DNA from: F23-B02 sp963625685
GTDB lineage: Bacteria; Bacillota; Clostridia; Oscillospirales; Oscillospiraceae
Direction of reading: 5' to 3'
Length of the DNA stretch: 64,000 nt
Assembly: GCA_963625685.1 (NCBI GenBank)
Contig: CAVFTR010000002.1
Location: forward strand, 116,938 to 180,937
Shown here: positions 25,255 through 33,619 of the stretch, one piece after another
How positions within the stretch are numbered: position 1 is the first letter of the stretch
Layout of the letters: each line of letters begins with the position of its first letter
Position numbers and translations under genes: made by a program
The notes under the pieces: generated by a model
Database searches by the model: none
Told to the model about the DNA's origin: nothing
Seen by the model: the letters and a program-made list of their open reading frames with translations, nothing else

Positions 25255-25937
25255 TGGATCTTAGCAGAATACTTGCCTACACGAAGGCGCTGAGCGAAAA
25301 CAACGACAGAACATGGTTCCATGATAACCATAAGCAATATGAGCAGGCGCAGGAGGATTTTCTCATGCTCCTTGACGTGATGAAGTTCGTCCTTGCAAGG
25401 GACGCGCCGGAGCTCGGAGATCAGCTGCTGTTTGAAAACCCTAAAGGCTTCATGTACCGCATACCGCGCGACATGCGCTACAGCAAGGACAAAACGCCCT
25501 ATAATCCGGCGTTCAGAGCCTACCTGTCGCCGCGCAAAAAGGATTTTCTGCCGCTTTCGTACTACCTTCATATAAGCCATGAGCGCTGCATTCTCGAGAC
25601 CGGCGCATGGCCCTGGGAGACAAGGCAGCTGAGCCGCCTGCGCGAGCATATCGCCTATAACTACGAGGAGCTCGACGCGATATGCGCCGAAAACGGCCTT
25701 GAGGTCCGGGGCGAGCAGCTAAAGCGCACGCCGCGCGGCTATGATGCCGGTCACCCGGCCGCCGGCTGGCTGAAATACAAGTTCTGGCTCACCGAGTACA
25801 GCTTCACGGAAGGCGACCTCACAGACCTCGACACATTCGCCGAGGCCGCGGGAGCGGCGGTGCGGCGCTTTGAGCCCTTCAGGCAGCTTCTGATGGCCGC
25901 GTTTGACGACAGAGTGTACGGCGGCAAAGCCGAATAA
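25254..25937 (+). CDS. DUF2461 family protein
   Basis: A 227-residue soluble protein matching DUF2461 (TIGR02453). The N-terminal ALSENNDRTWFHDNHKQYEQ, MYRIPRDMRYSKDKTPYNPA and YYLHISHERCILETGAWPWE are family hallmarks. The biochemical role is unknown. Its ATG shares one base with the fhs stop, so the two are translationally coupled; whether this reflects a functional link is unclear. A perfect hairpin follows. Confidence 0.88.
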   Translation: MDLSRILAYTKALSENNDRTWFHDNHKQYEQAQEDFLMLLDVMKFVLARDAPELGDQLLFENPKGFMYRIPRDMRYSKDKTPYNPAFRAYLSPRKKDFLPLSYYLHISHERCILETGAWPWETRQLSRLREHIAYNYEELDAICAENGLEVRGEQLKRTPRGYDAGHPAAGWLKYKFWLTEYSFTEGDLTDLDTFAEAAGAAVRRFEPFRQLLMAAFDDRVYGGKAE

Positions 25938-25938
25938 A

Positions 25939-25971
25939 GTCAAGACCTTCGGCTTTGCCGAAGGTCTTGAC
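25939..25971. terminator. Terminator shared by DUF2461 and the converging SurA-like gene
   Basis: A 15-bp perfect stem (GTCAAGACCTTCGGC with its complement) and a TTT loop lie between the two converging stops. Confidence 0.75.
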
Positions 25972-25981
25972 TCATTTACGC

Positions 25982-26620
25982 TCAGGGAACTTCTCTATTA
26001 TTAAATACCTGGATGCTTGCGTTATCCACAAGCTGATCTGTGTAGCTTTTATAATAATCATTCCATTCATCCGTGCTGACGGACTCCTTGTTTTCGGAAG
26101 CCGCAAGCTCGGAGCGCAGCTCGTCATGCAGCTTACCGATGGAAAGCGATTTTTCATACGCGGGGCGAATGCTCGCCCAATATTCATCCTCCGTCATGCC
26201 GAGCTGTTCGATATAGCTTTTTAAAAATGCCCTGTTTTCCGCCTGATCGCTCTGCTGTAAAATGTCCTTAGCCATGTTTATCGCCTCGTCGATCTCGGCT
26301 TCCGTTGCGGCCAGCCCGCGGCGCTTTGCCTCATCGAAAAGCACCTGCTGACGGGCGAGCCTGTCAAGAAGCTGCTCATCGGTGTATGAGGCCTGAGCAT
26401 TGTTCATAGTTGACTTGTAAATTTGAAATTCTCTTTCGGAAAAACCCGTTCCGTTGACGGTCATTACAATGGTATCGCCGGAATAGCCGCTCTGAAGATC
26501 ATGGATCATTTTCCCTGCGTCTTCTCCGGCCTTGCTGCCAAAATCACCGGTTACGGCAATCATGACAGCCAGAGCAGCAATGACACATATTAAAACAGTA
26601 TAGATCACTTTTTTGCTCAT
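25982..26620 (-). CDS. Membrane-anchored SurA-N-like chaperone
   Basis: A protein of about 212 residues with an N-terminal signal anchor (KKVIYTVLICVIAALAVMIAV). A SurA/PrsA N-terminal chaperone-like region follows (TVNGTGFSEREFQIYKSTMN, then LLDRLARQQVLFDEAKRRGL and ATEAEIDEAI). No parvulin isomerase domain is visible, so it resembles only the peptide-binding part of foldases. GGAGGT at 26627-26632 sets the start at ATG 26620. It follows a short odd reading frame on the same strand from the same promoter. A role in handling an exported polypeptide is likely but unproven. Confidence 0.75.
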   Translation of the reverse strand: MSKKVIYTVLICVIAALAVMIAVTGDFGSKAGEDAGKMIHDLQSGYSGDTIVMTVNGTGFSEREFQIYKSTMNNAQASYTDEQLLDRLARQQVLFDEAKRRGLAATEAEIDEAINMAKDILQQSDQAENRAFLKSYIEQLGMTEDEYWASIRPAYEKSLSIGKLHDELRSELAASENKESVSTDEWNDYYKSYTDQLVDNASIQVFNNREVP

Positions 26621-26640
26621 GATAACACCTCCGATCCTGA

Positions 26641-26820
26641 TCAAAAAGAGTACTTAACAGTGTACCCGTAGCCCGGATCCAGTGCCCCCTGAACACTTAC
26701 GTTTCCGCCGCCCTCCGCACGGATCCTATGATCTCCCATACTTGTTTTTGCCCGTGTTCCGGAGACAGCTATGGCATACCAGGAGGCGTTAGATACTTTT
26801 ATTACTTGAATCGTTAACAA
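26641..26820 (-). pseudogene. Short reading frame with start-frame conflict upstream of the SurA-like gene
   Basis: The open frame encodes about 59 residues from TTG 26820, with a beta-strand-like end (SWYAIAVSGTRAKTSMGDHR, then GALDPGYGYTVKYSF). However, the strong AGGAGG site at 26831-26836 is ideally placed for ATG 26824, which lies in a different frame and reaches a stop after 11 codons. Either the gene starts at the TTG (10 bases from the site), or a frameshift or deletion has removed the original N-terminus, probably a signal peptide. A promoter (26938-26965) lies upstream, so the region is transcribed. No family is recognised. Confidence 0.4.
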
Positions 26821-26937
26821 CCATTGTATTCCTCCTTGTAAGCGACATTGGCATAAATGCAAACAACAGAGTGCCTCTAATCGGGACTTAAACAAACACC
26901 GGGATCACCCCCCCCTCACGAGAATCATTACAAGTTA

Positions 26938-26965
26938 ATTGTACCATACACGCCCGAGGAGTCAA
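26938..26965 (-). promoter_or_regulatory. Promoter for the SurA-like operon
   Basis: On the minus strand: TTGACT, 16 bases, TACAAT. It is followed by about 110 bases of leader before the ribosome site at 26831-26836. Confidence 0.6.
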
Positions 26966-27049
26966 TTGTTCCAAAGCAAAAAAGGAATCGGAATAAAATT
27001 TTGTATACCCATACGATTTTTCGTGTGCCGGATCAGTGAATCAGCACAT

Positions 27050-27089
27050 AAAAAAACGAAGGAAGCCAAATGCATGTCCTTCGTTTTTA
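27050..27089 (-). terminator. Terminator after the DUF364 gene
   Basis: AAAAACGAAGGA and TCCTTCGTTTTT form the stem around a 13-base loop, with T-rich sequence on the minus strand. Confidence 0.8.
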
Positions 27090-27103
27090 GTGCAAGAGTC
27101 AGC

Positions 27104-27817
27104 TCATATCATGAACACATCGCCGTAGGGGTAGGGGCTGCCGGACTTTTCGAGCGTCCAGCGCTCGAAGTCCGCCTTGTCGCGCACGACCATGCCGGAA
27201 AGCCGCGAGATGCCGAGCGTTTTGAGCTCGGGACACATTGGAGTCGTGGGCCCGATGATGACAGTCTCCGCGTTTTTTGAAAGCTCCAGCAGGCGCGGCA
27301 GCGTCTTGTTTATGGCGGCGCTCGCCGTCATTATGACGATATCGCAGCCCGGCAGAAGATATTCGCAGGCAGAGTCCGGATAGTCTCCCGGCTTGGGGCT
27401 CCTTTCGATTATGTAAACCTCGTCCGCGCCGTCGAGCGCGTCCGGCTGAAGACTCAGATGCCCGATAAGGGCGATTTTTTTGCCCTCGGTCACCATGCCC
27501 TGAGTGCAGCTTTTGTCGAAGCCGCACTGAGCGCCGAGCTCCTTCAGACGACCGGGCGTATTGTAAAACGCGTTTATGACCGCCATGCCCTCGGACGCCT
27601 CGAGCAGGTTCCATGAGCGCACCGCGCCTGCGGCCTCACGCGCCGTAAGCCCCTCAAGCGCCGGGAGCATGCGCTCGCGGCTCTGCAGCCTGTCGTGCAG
27701 CGCGATGCCGTATCGCCCGTCGCTCAGCTCCGCCGCTATCCACGAGGCGCCGCGGACTATACGCGAAACGTATAGCTCCGGAGAGATCCCGTCTGTCAAA
27801 ATATCGTAATAATCCAT
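27104..27817 (-). CDS. DUF364/DUF4213 protein (putative heavy-metal chelation family)
   Basis: A 237-residue protein. The N-terminal DUF4213-like part (ISPELYVSRIVRGASWIAAE, then YGIALHDR) precedes a Rossmann-like DUF364 domain (KKIALIGHLSLQPDALDGAD, CDIVIMTASAAINKTLPRLL, ETVIIGPTTPMCPELKTLGI). The family has been proposed to bind metals, and members often lie beside metal or cofactor genes; here it stands alone. It begins at ATG 27817, divergent from the TatD gene, and has its own terminator. Confidence 0.82.
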   Translation of the reverse strand: MDYYDILTDGISPELYVSRIVRGASWIAAELSDGRYGIALHDRLQSRERMLPALEGLTAREAAGAVRSWNLLEASEGMAVINAFYNTPGRLKELGAQCGFDKSCTQGMVTEGKKIALIGHLSLQPDALDGADEVYIIERSPKPGDYPDSACEYLLPGCDIVIMTASAAINKTLPRLLELSKNAETVIIGPTTPMCPELKTLGISRLSGMVVRDKADFERWTLEKSGSPYPYGDVFMI

Positions 27818-27848
27818 ATGCAGCCCTCCGGAAGCATTATATCACCGC

Positions 27849-27878
27849 TTGCCATAGCCGCGCAAGTGATGATATAAT
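27849..27878 (+). promoter_or_regulatory. Promoter for tatD and the phosphatase
   Basis: TTGCCA, 18 bases, TATAAT (27873-27878), about 25 bases before the GGAGGC site of the TatD gene. Confidence 0.55.
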
Positions 27879-27902
27879 CTTAAATACAAGGGAGGCAGCA
27901 TC

Positions 27903-28670
27903 ATGATATTTGACACCCATGCGCATTATGACAGCGGCGCGTTCAACGCCGACCGCCTTGAGATACTTGCATCCATGCCCGAAAAAAATGTCGGGCTCAT
28001 AGTCGACCCCGGCTGCGATCTTGAAAGCAGCCTCGACGCGATAGCTCTTGCCGAGCGCTTCGACTTTGTGTATGCCGCCGTCGGCTGGCATCCGGAGGAT
28101 ATAGACAAGCTCACGGAGGACGGCTTTGCGCGGCTGGAGGGGCTCGTAGGGCACCCGAAATGCGTCGCCGTCGGAGAGATAGGGCTCGACTACTACTGGG
28201 ACGCAGAGCACAAGGACGAGCAGAGGGCGCTGTTTATCCGACAGATAGAGCTTGCGCTCAGGCTCGATAAGCCGATCGTCGTTCATGACCGCGAGGCGCA
28301 CGGCGACTGCCTTGAGATCGTCTGCCGCTATCCGGAGCTGCGCGGCGTGTTCCACTGCTACTCCGGCAGCGCGGAGATGGCCGCCGAGCTTTTAAAGCGC
28401 GGCTGGTATCTCGGCTTTGACGGGCCCATAACCTATAAAAACGCCCGAAAGGCGATAGAGGTGCTCGAAATGTGCCCGCTCGGGCGCATGGTGATAGAGA
28501 CCGACAGTCCCTATCTCACGCCCGTTCCGAACAGGGGAAAGCGCAACGACTCCGCAAACCTCAGATATGTGATAGAAAAGATAGCCGAGGTAAAGGGCCT
28601 GAGCCCGCAGACTGTCGAGAACGCCACATTTGAAAACGGAAAAAGACTTTTCGGACTGGAGGGAATGTGA
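27903..28670 (+). CDS. TatD-family metal-dependent DNase
   Basis: A 255-residue TIM-barrel hydrolase. It has the N-terminal metal motif FDTHAHYD (residues about 3-10), VGEIGLDYYW, VVHDREAHGD, GVFHCYSGSAEMAAEL and IETDSPYLTPVPNRGKRND near the C-terminus, all standard TatD signatures. Family members are 3'-5' exonucleases in DNA repair or processing, although some have been implicated in D-aminoacyl-tRNA or RNA processing. The length is normal. It overlaps the phosphatase start by one base (TGATG). Confidence 0.94.
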   Translation: MIFDTHAHYDSGAFNADRLEILASMPEKNVGLIVDPGCDLESSLDAIALAERFDFVYAAVGWHPEDIDKLTEDGFARLEGLVGHPKCVAVGEIGLDYYWDAEHKDEQRALFIRQIELALRLDKPIVVHDREAHGDCLEIVCRYPELRGVFHCYSGSAEMAAELLKRGWYLGFDGPITYKNARKAIEVLEMCPLGRMVIETDSPYLTPVPNRGKRNDSANLRYVIEKIAEVKGLSPQTVENATFENGKRLFGLEGM

Positions 28671-29485
28671 TGTACGCACCGGAGATCATACTCGGCGGAG
28701 CGCCGAACGCACGCGACCTCGGCGGCATAGAGACGCTCGACGGCAGAACGCTCAGACACGGCCGCCTTATCCGCAGCGGTATGCTCTCCCGCCTTGACGA
28801 TAAGGACATAGCCTATCTGAAAAACGCCGGCCTGCGCACCGTCGTCGATTTCCGCACCGCCGCCGAGCGCGGCCAGAAGCCCGACCGTCTGCCCGAGGGC
28901 ACGGAATATATCGTCTGTCCCATGCTCGAGGACAAGACAGAGGGCATGACCCGCGACAAGCCCGAGACCGAGGACGAGGAGGCACGGCGCACGGTAAAAA
29001 TGGCGCGGCGGCTCATGGAGCGCGACCCCGACGGCGCGGCGCAGATGCGCTCGCTGTACCCCGTGCTGGTGACGCTCGAGCACTCGGTGCTGCACTACAG
29101 GCAGTTTTTCGGGATACTCCTGCGGCACGAGGAGGGGGCGCTGCTGTATCACTGCACCCTGGGCAAGGACCGGGTCGGCACGGCGACGGCGCTCGTGCTT
29201 TCGGCGCTGGACGTCCCGCGCGAGGCGATATTTGAGGACTATCTCATAACACGTGCGCGCTGCGCCCCGGGCACGGAAAGACTTGTCAATAACTGCCGCC
29301 GCTATACAGACGACACCGCGACGCTCGAGTTTATCCGGACGATCGACACCGTCCGCGAGGATTTTCTCTGCGCGGCCTTCGATACCATAGATGAATGCTG
29401 CGGCGGCATGGACAGCTTTCTGCGCGTGCAGATGGGCCTTGACGACAAAAAGCTCGGCCGCCTGCGCGAGCTGTACCTTGAATGA
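28670..29485 (+). CDS. Tyrosine-protein phosphatase (HCx5R family)
   Basis: A 271-residue phosphatase of the Y_phosphatase3 type. The N-terminal GGAPNARDLGGIETLDGRTL and RLIRSGMLSRLDDKDIAYLK are family hallmarks, and the catalytic loop is HCTLGKDRVGTATALVL (cysteine and arginine in C-x5-R, about residue 162). The ATG at 28670, 6 bases from GGAGGG and overlapping the tatD stop, is preferred to the GTG three bases earlier. Targets may be phosphotyrosine proteins or phosphoinositide-like compounds; none can be named. A strong terminator follows. Confidence 0.92.
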   Translation: MYAPEIILGGAPNARDLGGIETLDGRTLRHGRLIRSGMLSRLDDKDIAYLKNAGLRTVVDFRTAAERGQKPDRLPEGTEYIVCPMLEDKTEGMTRDKPETEDEEARRTVKMARRLMERDPDGAAQMRSLYPVLVTLEHSVLHYRQFFGILLRHEEGALLYHCTLGKDRVGTATALVLSALDVPREAIFEDYLITRARCAPGTERLVNNCRRYTDDTATLEFIRTIDTVREDFLCAAFDTIDECCGGMDSFLRVQMGLDDKKLGRLRELYLE

Positions 29486-29486
29486 T

Positions 29487-29521
29487 ATAAAAAATCTCCG
29501 GTCAGAGACCGGAGATTTTTG
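29487..29521. terminator. Bidirectional terminator between phosphatase and proS
   Basis: AAAAATCTCCGGTC-AGA-GACCGGAGATTTTT forms a perfect 14-bp stem with T-runs for both strands. Confidence 0.92.
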
Positions 29522-29534
29522 ACTTTATCATATA

Positions 29535-30971
29535 TCAGTACGCTACGCCCCAGTAGATCATGTGCTTTGCCTTTTTGCCGCAGATGGGGCAGGTGTCGCC
29601 GAGGTCTTCCTGCTCAAAGGGGATGCAGCGCGAGGACATGCCCGCCTGCTCCTTCATTTTCATCTCGCACTCGAGCTCGCCGCACCACATGGTCTTGATG
29701 AAGCCGCCCTTTTCCTCCTGGAGCTGCTTTGCCTCCTCGAGGGAGTGCGCCTCGAAGATGTGCTCGTCGAGGTTCTTCCTGGCCTTGTCGAAAAGACCCT
29801 GCTGCACGGCGTCGAGAAGCTCGGGGACCCTCTCGCAGAGCTCCGTGAGAGTGACGGAGACCTTCTCGCCGTTGTCGCGCCTTACGGCCATGCACACGCC
29901 GTTTTCAATATCGCGCGGGCCGAGCTCGATGCGCAGAGGAACGCCCTTCATCTCATACTGCGCGCACTTCCAGCCGAGGCTGTTGTCGCTGAGGTCTATC
30001 TTTACGCGGATGCCCGCCGCCCTGAGAGCGGCGTACAGCTCGTTTGCCTTCTCGGTGACGCCCTCCTTGTGCTGCGCGACGGGGACGACGATGACCTGCA
30101 CGGGCGCGATGCGCGGCGGCAGGACGAGGCCGTTGTTGTCGCCATGGGTCATGATTATGCCGCCGATGACGCGGGTGGAAAGCCCCCAGGAGGTCTGGTG
30201 CGGATACCGCTGCTTGTTCTCGCGGTCGGTGAAGGTGATATCAAACTGCTCGGCAAAGCCCGTGCCGAAGTAGTGGCTCGTGCCGGACTGGAGAGCCTTG
30301 TGGTCGTGCATCATGCACTCTATGGTGTAGGTGTTGACAGCCCCCGCGAACTTTTCCTTCTCGGTCTTGTTGCCGCGGATAACGGGCATGGCGAGGTAAT
30401 TTTCGCACAGGTCGGCGTAGACCTCGAGCTGATGCAGCGTCTCCTCGCGAGCCTCGGCCTCCGTCTCGTGCAGAGTGTGGCCCTCCTGCCAGAGGAACTC
30501 TCTGCCGCGCAGGAAGGGACGGGTCGTCTTCTCCCAGCGGAGCACGGAGCACCACTGGTTGTACAGCATGGGAAGGTCGCGCCAGGAATGTACCGTGTGG
30601 CTCCAGTGATCGCAGAAAAGCGTCTCCGAGGTCGGGCGGATGCACAGCCTCTCCGGCAGCTCCTCCGAGCCGCCGACCGTTACCCAGGCGCACTCGGGAG
30701 CGAAGCCCTCTACGTGATCCTTTTCCTTCTGAAGCAGGCTCTCGGGGATGAGCAGGGGCATGGAGACGTTTTCGTGTCCGCCCTCCTTGAACATCCGGTC
30801 GAGCTCCCTCTGTATATTCTCCCAAATGGCATAGCCGTATGGGCGCAGGATGAAAAGTCCCTTGACGCCGGAATAATCGACCAGCTCCGCCTTCGTGCAG
30901 ACGTCGGTGAACCACTGGGCGAAATCCTGCTCCATATCGGTTATCTGTTCAACTTTTTTATCCTTTGCCAT
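29535..30971 (-). CDS. proS: Prolyl-tRNA synthetase, archaeal/eukaryal-type
   Basis: A 478-residue class II aminoacyl-tRNA synthetase that charges tRNA-Pro. Motif 2 (LPMLYNQWCSVLRWE, then RGREFLWQEGHT) and TSETLFCDHW are clear. The anticodon-binding domain follows (APVQVIVVPVAQHKEG, then RVKIDLSDNSLGWKCAQYEM). The C-terminal zinc-like domain ends DTCPICGKKAKHMIYWGVAY. There is no inserted editing domain between motifs 2 and 3, and the tail matches the compact ProS type found in archaea, eukaryotes and some Firmicutes. A consensus promoter lies upstream at 31004-31032. Confidence 0.96.
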   Translation of the reverse strand: MAKDKKVEQITDMEQDFAQWFTDVCTKAELVDYSGVKGLFILRPYGYAIWENIQRELDRMFKEGGHENVSMPLLIPESLLQKEKDHVEGFAPECAWVTVGGSEELPERLCIRPTSETLFCDHWSHTVHSWRDLPMLYNQWCSVLRWEKTTRPFLRGREFLWQEGHTLHETEAEAREETLHQLEVYADLCENYLAMPVIRGNKTEKEKFAGAVNTYTIECMMHDHKALQSGTSHYFGTGFAEQFDITFTDRENKQRYPHQTSWGLSTRVIGGIIMTHGDNNGLVLPPRIAPVQVIVVPVAQHKEGVTEKANELYAALRAAGIRVKIDLSDNSLGWKCAQYEMKGVPLRIELGPRDIENGVCMAVRRDNGEKVSVTLTELCERVPELLDAVQQGLFDKARKNLDEHIFEAHSLEEAKQLQEEKGGFIKTMWCGELECEMKMKEQAGMSSRCIPFEQEDLGDTCPICGKKAKHMIYWGVAY

Positions 30972-31003
30972 TATATTGTCTCCTTATTATTAATAACCCA
31001 ATC

Positions 31004-31032
31004 ATTTTATCTGACAAGGCAGGTCTTGTCAA
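31004..31032 (-). promoter_or_regulatory. Promoter of proS
   Basis: On the minus strand: TTGACA (31027-31032), 17 bases, TAAAAT (31004-31009), about 32 bases before ATG 30971. No T-box leader is visible. Confidence 0.75.
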
Positions 31033-31056
31033 TACATTCTGTTAACAGAAAAAATC

Positions 31057-31085
31057 TTGACCGTAGTGAACTTTTTGACTATAAT
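31057..31085 (+). promoter_or_regulatory. Promoter of the HAAS-domain gene
   Basis: TTGACC (31057-31062), 17 bases, TATAAT (31080-31085). The predicted start is near 31092, giving a leader of only about 35 bases. Confidence 0.75.
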
Positions 31086-31126
31086 AATATGGATTTGGAA
31101 GATATATTTTCAGAAACCCTTCGGAG

Positions 31127-32269
31127 GTGACGCATATCAACAGGCAAAGATACATGGCTGAGCTTTCAAAGCTGCTGGCGTTCATGTTCAAGGAGGATAA
31201 GGAAGATATCCTTGCGCAGTATAATAAGCTGCTGGACGAGGCGGATGACGAGCAGGCGATGCTCGAAAGCTTCGGCTCGCCGACAAAGCTCGCCGTTACG
31301 ATCTCGCGGACCTATAAGCGCTCGGAGCGCAAGCTCGCCGTCGAGGCCGATTCCAGGGAGGATAAGCCCGCGGCCGAGCATCTGATAGTAACTCCCGTTA
31401 AAAAAGAAAAGGAAAAGCCGAAGGTGATCGATACCGGGCTTTCCTATGCCGACATAATTGAGGAGATCCGCCGCGAGAAGGCGGCAGAGGAGGGCATTGA
31501 GTACAAGCCCATGTTCTACGACGAGCCGGAAAAAGCCCCCGAGGAAGCTCCGGCAGAGCCTGAGGACAGCGCGGAGGAAACGATAGCCGAAGCCGCGGAG
31601 CCCATCGAGGCCGAGCCCGCGCCTGAGCCGGCGGAGCGGCCCGAAACGGCCGAGGAAGATGCGCAGGACGAGCCGGAAAAAGCCCCCGAGGAGGCCTGCG
31701 GGGAAGAGACCGTCGTCGAGGAGACTGTGACGGAGCCTCGTGAGGATGAGCCGGAGACGGCGGAGACCGAGGAAAGCGCTGCCGCGGAGCCCGAGACGGA
31801 TGATGAGTCTCAGGAGCCCGCCGAAGAGGCGGAGGAGGCCGCAGAGCCGGAAAAAGAGCCGGAGGCCGGGACGGAGCTCGTTTTTGAGGAGCCCGAGAGC
31901 GAGGAGCTATTCGAGGAGCCGGTGCGCTATAAAACGAATATCGCGCTGCTCATCCTGTATCTCATTTTCGCGATACCCGTGGGGCTCGTGCTGCTCGCCC
32001 TCTCCATTGTGCTTACGGTCGTTCTGCTGGGCCTCGGCGCCCTCGTGATAGCGGCAGGCGCGAAGATCATTGCCTTCGCCTTCTCGTCTCTCGTCATATT
32101 TGCCGATATCATGCTCTGCGCCGGCGCGGTGCTCATAGCCTTTGCGGCCGCGCTTATCCTGCTGTGGCTCGGTATACTGATGCTCGTGCGCGGCATAGGC
32201 GGCGTCGTCGGCGGCGTGGTCTCGCTCGGAAGAAAGCTCTGCGTCAGGGAGGTGCCGGTAAATGGATAA
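31127..32269 (+). CDS. HAAS/DUF1700-like membrane protein with long acidic linker
   Basis: A 380-residue protein in three parts. Residues about 4-70 resemble the cytosolic HAAS helical domain (RYMAELSKLLAFMFKEDKED, then AMLESFGSPTKLAVTI). Residues about 130-260 form a low-complexity Glu/Pro/Ala linker. Residues about 265-365 carry three or four membrane helices (IALLILYLIFAIPVGLVLLA, LVIFADIMLCAGAVLIAFAA). HAAS proteins often influence envelope regulators. The start is awkward: GTG 31127 lies within the GGAGGTGA site itself, while the next ATG (31154) would cut into the domain. A 63-residue gene overlaps its end by 8 bases. Confidence 0.8.
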   Translation: MTHINRQRYMAELSKLLAFMFKEDKEDILAQYNKLLDEADDEQAMLESFGSPTKLAVTISRTYKRSERKLAVEADSREDKPAAEHLIVTPVKKEKEKPKVIDTGLSYADIIEEIRREKAAEEGIEYKPMFYDEPEKAPEEAPAEPEDSAEETIAEAAEPIEAEPAPEPAERPETAEEDAQDEPEKAPEEACGEETVVEETVTEPREDEPETAETEESAAAEPETDDESQEPAEEAEEAAEPEKEPEAGTELVFEEPESEELFEEPVRYKTNIALLILYLIFAIPVGLVLLALSIVLTVVLLGLGALVIAAGAKIIAFAFSSLVIFADIMLCAGAVLIAFAAALILLWLGILMLVRGIGGVVGGVVSLGRKLCVREVPVNG

Positions 32270-32453
32270 GGCATGGAAGATCATATCTGCAATAGCGCTC
32301 ATTGCGCTGATACTCGGCGCGCTGTGCATCCTCGCCGGCATAGTGACCGGCGGCGACACGCAGAGAGTCAAGGACATCTTTTCCGCGTCCTATGATATCG
32401 AGAGCAAGCTTGAGGCGATAAGATCGGCGCTCGGCATGATGGCGCTCAAATAA
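32262..32453 (+). CDS. Small membrane protein, 63 aa, downstream partner of the HAAS gene
   Basis: A 63-residue product with one hydrophobic helix (IISAIALIALILGALCILAG) followed by a short amphipathic tail (DIFSASYDIESKLEAIRSAL). It starts inside the last codons of the HAAS gene (8-base overlap, GGAGGTG upstream), so it is translationally coupled. The function is unknown. A near-perfect hairpin terminator follows. Confidence 0.7.
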   Translation: MDKAWKIISAIALIALILGALCILAGIVTGGDTQRVKDIFSASYDIESKLEAIRSALGMMALK

Positions 32454-32461
32454 TAAGATAA

Positions 32462-32500
32462 CGCAAAAAACAGGCTGCCGCGGCAGCCTGTTTTTTGCGC
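32462..32500. terminator. Bidirectional terminator, 18-bp stem
   Basis: GCAAAAAACAGGCTGCCG pairs with its complement across the centre, giving T-runs in both directions between converging genes. Confidence 0.92.
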
Positions 32501-32504
32501 TTGT

Positions 32505-33614
32505 TTACTCCGTAAGCACCCAGCAGTCGGTCGAGGGAGCCTCCGTGCACATCGGCACGACGCGCGTTTTCGCGTCGCCGAGCTCGATATAATCCGAGCA
32601 GCTCGCGACGGTATCCGCCGCCGAGGCGCTGCCGGTCGAGTAATAGACCCTGTCAAAGACCTTGAACAGGATATCCGCGCTCTGGCCGGTAACGGAGTCG
32701 CCGCCCTTCTGCAGCGCGGCGGAGCTCGTTATCTGCACGCTCATCTTCGCCGAGGCGCTGCGCATGGCGCGGGTGACGCTTATGCCGAAGCCGGATACCG
32801 CCGTGAGCGCGGTGGGCTTGACCGCCGAGCTCGACGAGAAGCTGAAATCCAGGCCGCTCGCCTCCGGCAGACGCATGCCCAGCAGCACTATCTCGTCAAC
32901 GCCCATCTTTGACAGCTCGCTGCACAGGGACGTGATGTAGCTCCTGACCGTAGCGTTCGTCGGATCGATCCACGCGCCGTTGGAATCGGAATAGGCCTGG
33001 CCGTCGGAGGTCTTCAGCGCGAGCTGAGCGTATCGCGAGGCAAGCGTGTTGTCGACAAAGCAGCACATGCGCACCGCGACGTACCTGCCCTGCTCCTTGA
33101 GCGAGGCAACGATCGACGCAAGGTCCACCGTGCCCGCGGTGCCGTAGCCCTTGGCTATATCCGCCTGCGAGTCCCATACGAGCATGCCCGTGACGGTCTT
33201 GACGTCGAGCAGAACGCCCGTCGCGGCCGGCGATTTGCTCAGATACGTCTCCACACCCGACGCCGTGACCGAGGAGGCCGGAACATACACGAGCTTTACG
33301 GCGCTCAGACCCTCTCCGGCGGAGGCCTTTATATTCGAGTAATCGGCCTGGCCGATCTCAAGCTGAGCCGTCACCGGCTCAAAGCTCTGCACGGCGACCT
33401 CGCCCTCGTCATCGGTCTGGGCGCTCTGCTGCCCGTCCTCCTGAAGAAAGGGTATCTCAAGTCGCAGGCCGGAGCTCGTGACCACTATATACTTTTGCAG
33501 CCCGTAGAAAAGCATGACCGCAAAGGCGATGACGGCCAGAACGATTATCGTGGCTATCAGCGCCGGAGCGGTCTTTTTCCTTTTTCCGCGGTAAAACTCA
33601 GAGTTGTTTGCCAA
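32505..33614 (-). CDS. Membrane-anchored putative glycoside hydrolase-like protein (DUF4015-like)
   Basis: A 369-residue type II membrane protein. It has a basic N-terminus (NNSEFYRGKRKKTA), a single helix (LIATIIVLAVIAFAVMLFYG) and a linker. An extracellular TIM-barrel-like domain follows (KLVYVPASSVTASGVETYL, GVLLDVKTVTGMLVWDS, AVRMCCFVDN, GAWIDPTNATVRSYITSLCS and MGVDEIVLLGMRLPE). These strands match the DUF4015 GHL fold, though the usual acidic catalytic pair cannot be confirmed by eye. The start is TTG 33614, 8 bases after GAGGA, just behind the rpiB stop, so the two share an operon. Confidence 0.72.
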   Translation of the reverse strand: MANNSEFYRGKRKKTAPALIATIIVLAVIAFAVMLFYGLQKYIVVTSSGLRLEIPFLQEDGQQSAQTDDEGEVAVQSFEPVTAQLEIGQADYSNIKASAGEGLSAVKLVYVPASSVTASGVETYLSKSPAATGVLLDVKTVTGMLVWDSQADIAKGYGTAGTVDLASIVASLKEQGRYVAVRMCCFVDNTLASRYAQLALKTSDGQAYSDSNGAWIDPTNATVRSYITSLCSELSKMGVDEIVLLGMRLPEASGLDFSFSSSSAVKPTALTAVSGFGISVTRAMRSASAKMSVQITSSAALQKGGDSVTGQSADILFKVFDRVYYSTGSASAADTVASCSDYIELGDAKTRVVPMCTEAPSTDCWVLTE

Positions 33615-33619
33615 TTTTA

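Noticed and set aside
30972..31003. T-box leader for proS
   Set aside because: Only about 30 bases separate the promoter from the start codon and no T-box sequence is visible.
29562..31130. 522-codon plus-strand frame opposite proS
   Set aside because: It is antisense to a full prolyl-tRNA synthetase, has histidine/arginine-rich random composition and no start signal.
31089..31130. 13-codon frame (MDLEDIFSETLRR) before the HAAS gene
   Set aside because: The ATG coincides with the predicted transcript start and has no ribosome site; likely chance.
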